DNA of 64,000 bases from Oceanospirillum beijerinckii DSM 7166 (GTDB lineage: Bacteria > Pseudomonadota > Gammaproteobacteria > Pseudomonadales > Halomonadaceae): contig NZ_AULT01000022.1 of the NCBI RefSeq assembly GCF_000422425.1, positions 1-64,000 of the forward strand. The letters are read 5' to 3'. The position numbers were made by a program, and so were the translations under genes. Below, in pieces: positions 10,117 through 17,536 of the stretch (the first letter of the stretch is position 1; each line of letters begins with the position of its first letter). The notes under the pieces were generated by a model that was given only the letters and a program-made list of their open reading frames with translations, ran no database searches and was not told the DNA's origin.

Positions 10117-10518
10117 ATGATTGTCAGACAGCTGCAGGATCTTGAAAATTCAGAACGTTGCATCAAAACAGACAATTGGCAAAGTGTGCGCATGTCACTG
10201 AAAGATGACAACATGGGCTTTTCTTTCCATATCACCACTATTTTCGCCGGTACAGAAACACCGATTCATTATCAGAACCACCTGGAAACAGTCTACTGCA
10301 TCAGTGGTTATGGCGAAGTAGAAACGGTTGAAGATGGTAAAATCTACCCAATCAGCCCTGGCACCATCTATATTCTTGACAAACACGACAAGCACCTGTT
10401 ACGCGCCCACGAAGGCGAAGATATTGTTTTTGCCTGTGCATTCAACCCGCCACTGAATGGTAAAGAAGTGCACGACGAAAATGGCGTGTATCCTCTGGTG
10501 GCTGAAAGCGTTACCTGA
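10117..10518 (+). CDS. ectC: L-ectoine synthase
   Basis: Cyclises N-gamma-acetyl-diaminobutyrate to ectoine with loss of water. The 133-aa sequence is a cupin with typical EctC blocks: the N-terminal MIVRQLQDL, the [22 protein letters not shown] metal-binding segment (written here in full as the key pattern), and [16 protein letters not shown]. It follows ectB by 176 bp. The ATG is preceded by CAGGA. Confidence 0.98.
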   Translation: MIVRQLQDLENSERCIKTDNWQSVRMSLKDDNMGFSFHITTIFAGTETPIHYQNHLETVYCISGYGEVETVEDGKIYPISPGTIYILDKHDKHLLRAHEGEDIVFACAFNPPLNGKEVHDENGVYPLVAESVT

Positions 10519-10537
10519 TCCCACCCACAAGCCCCCT

Positions 10538-10571
10538 TGCGATCTCAGTCATACAGTGCACTGAGGTCGCC
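10538..10571 (+). other. Hairpin after ectC
   Basis: GCGATCTCAGT can pair with ACTGAGGTCGC (one mismatch) just after ectC. No T-run follows, so it is not a normal terminator. It may stabilise the ectABC message or reduce read-through into ask. Confidence 0.4.
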
Positions 10572-10643
10572 AATACGGCATCCATATGGATAAGTGCGTC
10601 TTTTGCGACACCCTGCTAAAGATTCAGACACAAATCAGTCCCA

Positions 10644-10781
10644 GAAATGCAAAATCCATATATAATGCCCCTCCCTGCTAACTGACACATGTTAAAAAAG
10701 CATGACAGTGGCAAAAATCAACGACTACTTGAGAGAAAACAGCGCCTCTGGCACAAACCGGACAGCTGAAAGACATATTCA
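10644..10781 (+). promoter_or_regulatory. Possible separate promoter and leader for ask
   Basis: A TATAAT at 10661-10666 within a non-coding gap of 263 bp before ask could be a -10 element. The -35 region at 16-18 bp is weak. If real, ask would be partly uncoupled from ectABC. Confidence 0.3.
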
Positions 10782-12215
10782 ATGAGCAAGCAACATTCTG
10801 TAGAGAAAATTGGCGGCACGTCCATGAGCGACTACGCCGCGGTACGTGACAACATCATCCTGCATCGCAAGGGCTATCAGCGAATTATGGTCGTATCAGC
10901 CTATGGTGGTGTTACCAACCTGCTGCTGGAGCATAAGAAAAATGGTCAGCCAGGTATTTATGGCGCGTTTGCCGGTGCTGAAGATCAACGTGTGTGGCGT
11001 GAAAAACTGACGGGGCTGCGCAACTACCTGTTCAACATCAACCAAGAGCTGTTTGGTGAAGGTGAACTGTGCAAAAAAGCGAATGACTTTATCGGTAATC
11101 GCCTGGACCAAACGGAACAAACCCTGAATGATCTGGAGCGCGTGTGTCAGCACGGCCACTTTGCTCTGGGCGATCACCTGATGACGGTCCGTGAAATGCT
11201 GGCCAGCCTGGGTGAAGCTCACAGCGCCTGGAATATGGCAGAGCTGCTGAAGCGTGACGGTGTCAACGCTCAGTTTGTCGACCTGAGCGGCTGGAATACC
11301 GACAAACACTTCACCTTGGATGAAGGTATTGCAAAAGCCTTTGCAGACATTGACCTGGAAAACACGCTGCCAATCGCGACCGGTTACGCTCATTGCTCAG
11401 AAGGCCTGATGAAAACCTTCGACCGCGGTTACAGTGAGATGGTATTCAGCCGTATCGCAGTACTGACCGATGCCCGTGAAGCAATCATCCACAAAGAGTT
11501 CCACCTGAGTAGCGCAGACCCGCGTCTGGTGGGCGAGAACAATGTGGTACCGATTGGTCGCACCAACTATGACGTAGCGGATCAATTGGCAAACCTGGGT
11601 ATGGAAGCGATCCACCCGAAAGCGGGTAAAGGCCTACGCCAGAGCGATCTGCCACTGCGTATCATGAACACCTTTGAGCCGGATCATCCGGGCACTCTGA
11701 TTACTAACGACTACGTCAGCGAATCGCCATCTGTTGAGATTATTGCAGGCCGTCAAAACGTTTATGCGCTGGAGATCTTTGAGCAGGATATGATGGGCAG
11801 CATGACTGAATACGGTCGTGAGATCCTGAACATCATTGAGCGCTTTAAAGGTGATCTGGTGTCTCGTGGCAATAATGCCAACACACTGACGTACTACCTG
11901 TCGGGCAACCTGAAAACCATCAAGCGTATTCAGAAAGCGATGCAGGAGAAATACCCGAACTCAGAGATCAATCTAAATAAGATAACTATCGTATCTGCTA
12001 TCGGCAGCAATATGAAAGTTCCGGGTATTCTGGCGAGTATGGTGAATGCACTGGCTGAAGCAGGTATCAGCGTTTTAGCCTTGCAACAATCGATGCGCCA
12101 GGTTGATATTCAGTTTATTCTGGCCGACGAAGACTATGATAAAGCGATTCAGAGCCTGCACGCTAAACTGATTGAGGTTCACAATCACGGCGAAGCCATC
12201 TGCACCGCTGAGTAA
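10782..12215 (+). CDS. ask: Ectoine-type aspartate kinase
   Basis: Phosphorylates aspartate, supplying aspartate semialdehyde for ectoine. The 477-aa sequence belongs to the Ask_Ect branch found beside ect genes. It has the kinase start KIGGTSMSDYAAV (family KxGGTS), FHLSSADPRLVG in the substrate region, and two C-terminal ACT-like segments (VSAIGSNMKVPGILASMVNAL, split by key residues here; IQFILADEDYDKAI). Ask_Ect enzymes are thought to resist usual lysine/threonine feedback, which is family knowledge. Downstream of ectC on the same strand and followed by a hairpin terminator. Confidence 0.95.
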   Translation: MSKQHSVEKIGGTSMSDYAAVRDNIILHRKGYQRIMVVSAYGGVTNLLLEHKKNGQPGIYGAFAGAEDQRVWREKLTGLRNYLFNINQELFGEGELCKKANDFIGNRLDQTEQTLNDLERVCQHGHFALGDHLMTVREMLASLGEAHSAWNMAELLKRDGVNAQFVDLSGWNTDKHFTLDEGIAKAFADIDLENTLPIATGYAHCSEGLMKTFDRGYSEMVFSRIAVLTDAREAIIHKEFHLSSADPRLVGENNVVPIGRTNYDVADQLANLGMEAIHPKAGKGLRQSDLPLRIMNTFEPDHPGTLITNDYVSESPSVEIIAGRQNVYALEIFEQDMMGSMTEYGREILNIIERFKGDLVSRGNNANTLTYYLSGNLKTIKRIQKAMQEKYPNSEINLNKITIVSAIGSNMKVPGILASMVNALAEAGISVLALQQSMRQVDIQFILADEDYDKAIQSLHAKLIEVHNHGEAICTAE

Positions 12216-12225
12216 CCTCCTCTAT

Positions 12226-12258
12226 GAGTGCAGATCCTCACCGGGCCTGCACTCTTTC
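12226..12258 (+). terminator. Terminator after ask
   Basis: GAGTGCAG (12226-12233) pairs with CTGCACTC (12247-12254) and is followed by TTT. The short T-run makes it a moderate terminator closing the ectABC-ask unit. Confidence 0.6.
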
Positions 12259-12309
12259 TGATGTTATCTTATTCGATCACTTTTTGAACAGCGTAATGTT
12301 TTAACCGAT

Positions 12310-12744
12310 TCAAGTATATTCAGCCAACTGCTCACAACAATGGGCAAAATCAGCCACTATATTTAACTGGCCCTGCCTGTACATCGTACCTTGAACAATA
12401 CGTTCTCCCTGAGGTCCTTGCTGCTGATCAATCAGCACATCAATTGCCCTGTCGTCGAATCCCATAATCTCTGTCACAGCATCAACAAGAACGCCCCACA
12501 AACCGGTACTAAGCTCCAGAACCAGAATAAAGCAGCGCTCTCTTGCCGAAGGGTCACTCAGCCCTAAGAGTTGATGCCCTGATACGATTGTCACCACTTC
12601 TCCACGGATGTTGAGCACCCCTAAAATTTCAGTGGGTGTACCCGGCACAGGGAATACTTCCGAAAACGGCAAAACCTCTTTCACCGAATGTACGGAATGT
12701 ACATAAGCCTCGCCTCCAAGGCGAAAACCAATCCAATTATTCAC
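12310..12744 (-). CDS. CheW-like chemotaxis coupling protein
   Basis: A 144-aa single CheW domain. CheW proteins link chemoreceptors to the histidine kinase CheA in the cytoplasm. Family features are the N-terminal strands (WIGFRLGGEAYVHSVHSVKEVL), then VPGTPTEILGVLNIRGEVVTIV, the classic CheW core (Gly-Val-x-Asn-x-Arg-Gly), and GVLVDAVTEIMGF. Two additional segments are quoted by key residues only. No cheA, receptor or other chemotaxis gene is nearby. The gene sits alone and opposed between ask and ectD, splitting the ectoine cluster. Confidence 0.88.
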   Translation of the reverse strand: MNNWIGFRLGGEAYVHSVHSVKEVLPFSEVFPVPGTPTEILGVLNIRGEVVTIVSGHQLLGLSDPSARERCFILVLELSTGLWGVLVDAVTEIMGFDDRAIDVLIDQQQGPQGERIVQGTMYRQGQLNIVADFAHCCEQLAEYT

Positions 12745-12924
12745 TACAACCTCTTTAATACTTCCACCAATAAATACTTAGATCACTATATATTTTTAAA
12801 CACAAAAACTCAAAGAACTATTGAAAATAGAGGGTGAAAAGCTCAAAATAATAGTTAGCAATATAAACTTTAGAGAAAGAATAAAACCCAAGAAATTCAG
12901 CATAAATATCACAGGAGGCTTTCG

Positions 12925-13863
12925 GTGCAACTGGAAAACACTGATTTATACCCAACGCGCAAAGGACAGAAAGAGGCTATCATGCCTCGCCTTGATCCCA
13001 CGGTATATCCGGCCCATGACATATCTCTGAGTTCAACACTGAGCCAACAACAGATTGATCACTTTGGCCATAATGGTTTCCTGGTTTTACCGGATTATAT
13101 GAGTGACTGGGTTGACTCTCTGCAGCATGAAGTTAAGCAGCTAAAAAATGCCATGGCGGGACGTGAAGAACTTATTACAGAACCTGATAATAATGAATTG
13201 CGGACACTGTTTGATCCTATCCCGCACAGCGCATTAATCAAAGGCTTTTTCAGTCATCCGAAAATATTAAATATCGCCAGAAGATTGCTAGGCTCTGAAG
13301 TCTATGCCATGCAGTCACGAGTCAATATCAAGCCCGCATTTACAGGTCGCTCTTTTCCTTGGCATTCTGATTTCGAGACCTGGCATGTTGAAGATGGCAT
13401 GCCCCGCATGAGAGCACTGACAGCCTGGATTATGCTCACTGACAATCATGAACAGAATGGCCCACTCTATGTGATTCCTGGTTCCCATAAGCACTATGTC
13501 AGTTGTAGTGGTATCACTCAGGAAAATAACTTTGCAACCTCATTAAAAAAACAGACACTGGGTGTTCCCCAGCAGCACACAATGCAGAAGCTGATGGATA
13601 ACCGCAAAGTTCAGTCTGTTGTAGGCCAGGCTGGAACCGTTGTTTTCCACGAATGTAATATTATGCATGGCTCACCTGACAATATTTCTGCTGACCCTCG
13701 CTCTATTCTGATGTGCGTATTCAACAGCATGGAAAATATTGCTCATACACCCTATAGCGGTTTGCCTCCCAGACCGGGTTACCTCAACAATCGTAATCCC
13801 ATCGCTCTTGAGGCTCAGGATGTACAGCCGCAGAGCTCGATCGGTATAACAAAAGTCGCCTGA
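12925..13863 (+). CDS. ectD: Ectoine 5-hydroxylase
   Basis: An Fe(II)/2-oxoglutarate dioxygenase that converts ectoine to 5-hydroxyectoine. The 312-aa sequence has the EctD signature WHSDFETWHVEDGMPRMRA with iron ligands His147 and Asp149; the third ligand is His248 in MHGSPDN. The start is a GTG at 12925 with a perfect AGGAGG 6 bases upstream; a later ATG at 12982 has no such site. ectD is often in the ectABC operon, but here it has its own upstream region after an opposed cheW-like gene and its own terminator. Confidence 0.97.
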   Translation: MQLENTDLYPTRKGQKEAIMPRLDPTVYPAHDISLSSTLSQQQIDHFGHNGFLVLPDYMSDWVDSLQHEVKQLKNAMAGREELITEPDNNELRTLFDPIPHSALIKGFFSHPKILNIARRLLGSEVYAMQSRVNIKPAFTGRSFPWHSDFETWHVEDGMPRMRALTAWIMLTDNHEQNGPLYVIPGSHKHYVSCSGITQENNFATSLKKQTLGVPQQHTMQKLMDNRKVQSVVGQAGTVVFHECNIMHGSPDNISADPRSILMCVFNSMENIAHTPYSGLPPRPGYLNNRNPIALEAQDVQPQSSIGITKVA

Positions 13864-13889
13864 TATCATTTTTACGACACCAAACTCCC

Positions 13890-13920
13890 TTTTTGCCAGC
13901 GTTAAGCTGGCATTTTTTTA
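13890..13920 (+). terminator. Rho-independent terminator of ectD
   Basis: TGCCAGC (13894-13900) pairs with GCTGGCA (13906-13912), followed by seven T. Strong. Confidence 0.92.
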
Positions 13921-14006
13921 AAAAGTGATGAATAGATAGTGATCAAAGCAAACAAAGCCGCTAAGATTATTTTCTATTTCACAGACAGTTAAGAATAAGA
14001 CCCCTA

Positions 14007-14501
14007 ATGCAATCCTATGAAGAAGTGCTTGTTGCTATTCGACAGATCATTCGCTCTATCGATCTTCACTCTCGAAAGCTGAACAAAAGCACCGGCCTGA
14101 CAGGCCCTCAACTGGTTATTTTGCAAGCGCTGGAGCAAGGTGGAGAAAACCACACAATTCGGGAACTCTCCAATAGCGTTAATTTGAGCCAAGCCACTGT
14201 AACGACCATTCTTGACCGCTTGGAAAGCAAAGGTCTGGTCGTAAGGCAGCGTAGCTCTGTTGATAAACGCAAAGTACATGTACTGTTAACTGAACATGGC
14301 AAAGAACTGCTCACCGGCTCGCCCAAAGCACTGCAGGAAGAGTTTATTGCCAAATTTCAAAGTCTGGAGGAGTGGGAGCAGAACCTGCTGCTATCATCGG
14401 TACAGCGTATCGCCCGTATGATGAATGCAGAAAAGCTGGATGCCTCGCCTTATCTGGAAGTCAGCAGTATTACACCTGAAGATCAGGTACAAAAGAAATA
14501 A
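14007..14501 (+). CDS. ectR: MarR-family regulator, EctR type
   Basis: A 164-aa winged-helix regulator. The recognition region (ELSNSVNLSQATVTTILDRL) and wing (RQRSSVDKRKVHVLLTEHG) are intact. EctR proteins repress ectABC-ask in methylotrophs, where the gene is usually divergent from ectA. Here it lies at the far end of the cluster, same strand, after the ectD terminator. Targets are inferred from context. The next gene, rlmG, starts 125 bp later beyond a terminator. Confidence 0.8.
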   Translation: MQSYEEVLVAIRQIIRSIDLHSRKLNKSTGLTGPQLVILQALEQGGENHTIRELSNSVNLSQATVTTILDRLESKGLVVRQRSSVDKRKVHVLLTEHGKELLTGSPKALQEEFIAKFQSLEEWEQNLLLSSVQRIARMMNAEKLDASPYLEVSSITPEDQVQKK

Positions 14502-14559
14502 CCCCAATCCATTACGATGTAGGAAGACACATACAAGGTTTTTTCTACTCTGGACAATA

Positions 14560-14594
14560 CGGCGCACCCACATTAAAGTGCGCCGCTTTTCTTT
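14560..14594 (+). terminator. Terminator of ectR
   Basis: CGGCGCAC (14560-14567) pairs perfectly with GTGCGCCG (14578-14585), followed by CTTTTCTTT. It separates ectR from rlmG; the T-run is interrupted by C. Confidence 0.7.
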
Positions 14595-14625
14595 CTATCT
14601 CAGTAGCAACAACGAAGCGATCATC

Positions 14626-15768
14626 ATGGAACAACTCAACGTCCCTCAAGGCCAGTTTTTTCTGTCCCGTTATCCAATACGTAAAAAAGAAAATCTGCGT
14701 GCCTGGGATGCTGCTGATGAATATATCCTGAATTATCTGGCGGAAAACGATGTAGATCTGTCGGGCAACCTGCTGATTATCAACGATAGCTTTGGTGCCT
14801 TAACTACCGCTCTATCTGAGTATCAACCTACGTTGATTACCGACTCTTATCTGGCACAACAAGGTGCGGACTATAACCTTAAGCAAAACGAGCGTTTCTC
14901 CGATGAGGTTCAGCTTTTGGATAGCCTGCAGCAACCCACTGAGCCTTTGGATGTTGCACTGATCAAGGTGCCTAAAAGCCTGTCGATGTTAGAAGAGCAG
15001 TTGCATCGTATCCGCCCTTTTATCACTGAGAATACGGTGATCATCGGTGCGGCGATGGCCAAAGGCATTCATAACTCAACACTGAAACTGTTTGAGCAGC
15101 TGATCGGTCCGACGACCACTTCTCTGGCAGTGAAAAAAGCGCGCCTGATCTTCTCCAGGCTGGATGCTGATCTATCTGCACCCAAAAACCCTTACCCCCT
15201 GACCATGACACTGGAAAACTGTGGTTTTGCCCATACGCAGTTTGAGTTAAGCAACCATGCGAATGTTTTCTCCCGTGAGAAGCTGGATATTGGCACCCGT
15301 TTTTTCCTGCAGAACCTACCAAAAGAGATTCCTGGTAATCGTATTATCGACCTGGGTTGCGGTAACGGTGTGGTGGGGTTAATGGCCGCAGAGCGCTTCC
15401 CTGAAGCAGAGCTGACCTTCGTTGATGAATCCTTTATGGCCGTAGATTCAGCACGCATTAACTTCCAGCGAGCCTTTCCTGAGCGTGAAGCACACTTTAA
15501 AGCCACGGATTGTCTGCACGGTATTCCAAAAAGCAGCACGGACCTGATTCTGAATAACCCACCGTTCCATCAAAATAATGTGGTGGGTGATTTTATTGCC
15601 CAGCAGATGTTCCGGGAATCCAGGCAGGTATTGAAACAGGGTGGTGAACTGTGGGTGATTGGCAATCGCCATCTGGGTTATCACGTCGCGCTGAAACGAC
15701 TGTTTGGTAACTGCACCACTGTGGCCAGCAATAAGAAATTTGTTATCTTAAAAGCTGTAAAACGCTAA
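14626..15768 (+). CDS. rlmG: 23S rRNA (guanine-N2) methyltransferase, RlmG type
   Basis: A SAM-dependent methyltransferase expected to modify G1835 of 23S rRNA. The 380-aa protein has the two-domain plan of RlmG/RsmC: a degenerate N-terminal domain (LRAWDAADEYIL ... LIINDSFGALT) and a catalytic C-terminal domain with the SAM motif IIDLGCGNGVVGL and the guanine-N2 motif NNPPFH (310-315). I choose the ATG at 14626; the frame is open further upstream but that part overlaps ectR and its terminator. RsmC (G1207 of 16S) is the closest alternative. Confidence 0.88.
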   Translation: MEQLNVPQGQFFLSRYPIRKKENLRAWDAADEYILNYLAENDVDLSGNLLIINDSFGALTTALSEYQPTLITDSYLAQQGADYNLKQNERFSDEVQLLDSLQQPTEPLDVALIKVPKSLSMLEEQLHRIRPFITENTVIIGAAMAKGIHNSTLKLFEQLIGPTTTSLAVKKARLIFSRLDADLSAPKNPYPLTMTLENCGFAHTQFELSNHANVFSREKLDIGTRFFLQNLPKEIPGNRIIDLGCGNGVVGLMAAERFPEAELTFVDESFMAVDSARINFQRAFPEREAHFKATDCLHGIPKSSTDLILNNPPFHQNNVVGDFIAQQMFRESRQVLKQGGELWVIGNRHLGYHVALKRLFGNCTTVASNKKFVILKAVKR

Positions 15769-15814
15769 TCGACTGGCGGAGGCTAGAGTCTGGGTTAAAT
15801 CTGAAGCTGGAATT

Positions 15815-15954
15815 ATACCATTCCCGATAAGTTTCTTGATATCAGCGTCGGCTGGATAAGCGAAGCACCATCTGACACGGACTCTGATACCGGATGATTG
15901 TCGGAAGGCGTCTTGCGGCTTTTCCGATCTACAACGATTTATCAGGTTTGGTAT
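15815..15954. repeat. 140-bp mobile repeat with terminal inverted repeats (copy 1)
   Basis: The element begins ATACCATTCCCGATAAGT (15815-15832) and ends ATTTATCAGGTTTGGTAT, the imperfect reverse complement. It matches the segment at 43778-43917 with equal length and high identity throughout. The interior has nested fold-backs, including GGATAAGCGAAGC and TTGTCGGAAGGCGTCTT. It has no coding capacity. Size and inverted ends make it a MITE or composite REP-like element that would depend on a transposase elsewhere. Confidence 0.85.
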
Positions 15955-16002
15955 TAGACCTGGATACGGCTCTAACCGATAGAAAAGAGATCGCAGCAGG
16001 GC

Positions 16003-16533
16003 TTATAAGCCCTGCTCTGCTTGCTGACGCTGCAGTAGATCACGAATTGCCCCACCGGCTTCAGTAATATGTTTTCTTAGCAGTTCAACCGCAGCCACTT
16101 TATCGCCCTTCTCACATAGATCCAGCAGATCACCGTGCTCTTGCTCTGCTTTATCAATACCAGAAGTAAACAGAAGCTGCATGCGAATATAGCGGTCCGA
16201 TTTAGTATTCAGCTGCTTAATGATCTCCATTGCCTGAGGCATATCCGCAGCCTGATACAGGGTTTCATGGAAGGCGTAGTTCAGCTCACTCCACTTTTCC
16301 ACACGAGTCCCCGTATCCAAGGCTTCATCAAAAGAGGTCAGAATCTCACGGGCCTGTTCAATTTCCACTGCAGTCATCTTATCGATCGCCTGCTCCAGGA
16401 CATGGCCTTCCAGCAAGACACGCAGATTAAACAGTTCCTCGATCTTACTGAGAGACAGTTCAGTTGCCGTTGCGCCTTTGTGGGCCTCAAAGTGCACCAA
16501 ACCTTGAGCTTCCAGCTGCAATACATCCGTCAT
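16003..16533 (-). pseudogene. GntR/FCD-family regulator, 5'-truncated
   Basis: The 176 aa cover the FadR-type C-terminal ligand domain (FCD), including IEELFNLRVLLEGHVLE, NYAFHETLYQAAD and the His-rich end HGDLLDLCEKG, HITEAG. The N-terminal winged helix is missing: the frame opens at the last helix of the DNA-binding domain (LQLEAQGLVHFEAHKGATA). The ATG at 16533 has no ribosome site. Normal relatives are about 220-240 aa. The remaining protein probably cannot bind DNA. It meets a likewise beheaded ornithine-cyclodeaminase-like gene head to head. Confidence 0.85.
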
Positions 16534-16584
16534 CAGAAATATCGGATTGGTTGAACCCAGCTCTCCATAAAATGGAATAGGCTC

Positions 16585-17040
16585 TGCGCGGCCGCAGGTA
16601 AGATCAAACAGCGCCCGGATCTAACCGTAATCGCCGAAACGGATCCTCTGAACCGAGCCCGCAAGGTAGATATTATTAGCTGTGCTACCAGTTCAGCTCC
16701 CCCCCTGTTTGATGGCAATAACATTCAACCGGGCACTCATATCGATCTGGTCGGCAACCATAGTCATGATTGTCGGGAATGCGACTCCCAAAGCGTGGTT
16801 AATAGCCGCTGCTATGTGGACAGTCGCATCAATGTCTTGAATGAAGCCGGTGAGTTACTGATCCCCATCGAAGAAGGACTGATCAACAAAGATCATGTAT
16901 TAGGCGAGTTGGCTGAGCTCTGCGCTGAAAAAGCCTCAGGCCGGGAAACGACTGAAGAAGTTACTTTTTTTAAGTCAGTGGGGACCGCCTTATCGGATTT
17001 ATCTGCAGCACATCTGGTCTATCAATTATTGCAGTATTAG
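16585..17040 (+). pseudogene. Ornithine cyclodeaminase/mu-crystallin family, 5'-truncated
   Basis: About 150 codons of one open frame encode the NAD-binding half and C-terminus: VIAETDPLNRARKVDIISCA, then TSSAPPLFDG and PGTHIDLVGNH (typical of the family), and FKSVGTALSDLSAAHLVYQ at the end. An in-frame stop lies at 16552-16554 and the N-terminal catalytic half is absent. The first internal start codon (GTG 16795) would give only 81 aa. The family covers ornithine cyclodeaminase, delta-1-pyrroline-2-carboxylate reductases and EutC-like ectoine utilisation proteins; the original substrate cannot be told. Confidence 0.85.
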
Positions 17041-17536
17041 TTTTTAGCCAGAGATTTATCAATCCATTTAGAAGGGAGTGACACCAGTGCTTCCTCATCT
17101 TCCTCATTAATTTACTTCTCATCTTACGCCTACAACTATTAGCGACATAAATAATCGCAAGCTTGTTCACTTGAACCGATAGAGCACCAGATACCTGTAC
17201 ATCCTTTTATATCACACCCCATATGTAACACATTGTAAAAACAACATATAAAAGGGAATCGAAAAAATAAAAAAATAACAATATCAACAAGTTAAATAAA
17301 AACAAAATACCGCCTGCTGTAATCTTGTGTAATACCTCAATTTGAAATCACTTGATATCTTGTTCCCATAGCTAAAAACAACTGAGTTCTATGGAAGTTC
17401 AGGCGGTTGCTGAGTGTTTCACCATCATGAACAGCCATTACCTAGTGCCGTATGAGCATCATACGGCCTCACAATGTTTATCCTGTTGCCTTAACCCGGC
17501 CACTATTTTAAACCTAGGAATAATAAGGATATACCC
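17041..17536 (+). promoter_or_regulatory. Non-coding leader region of the ferritin-like/DUF692 operon
   Basis: This 496-bp gap is very A+T-rich in 17200-17320 and has no plausible gene. At 17447-17467 is a perfect 9-bp inverted repeat, GCCGTATGA-GCA-TCATACGGC, without a T-run; it could be an operator or an RNA hairpin about 70 bases before the start codon. Immediately before the next gene, AATAAGGAT provides the ribosome site. Confidence 0.5.

Noticed and set aside
14425-14625. N-terminal extension of rlmG
   Set aside because: The frame is open here but overlaps ectR and its terminator; the ATG at 14626 gives the expected start of the family.
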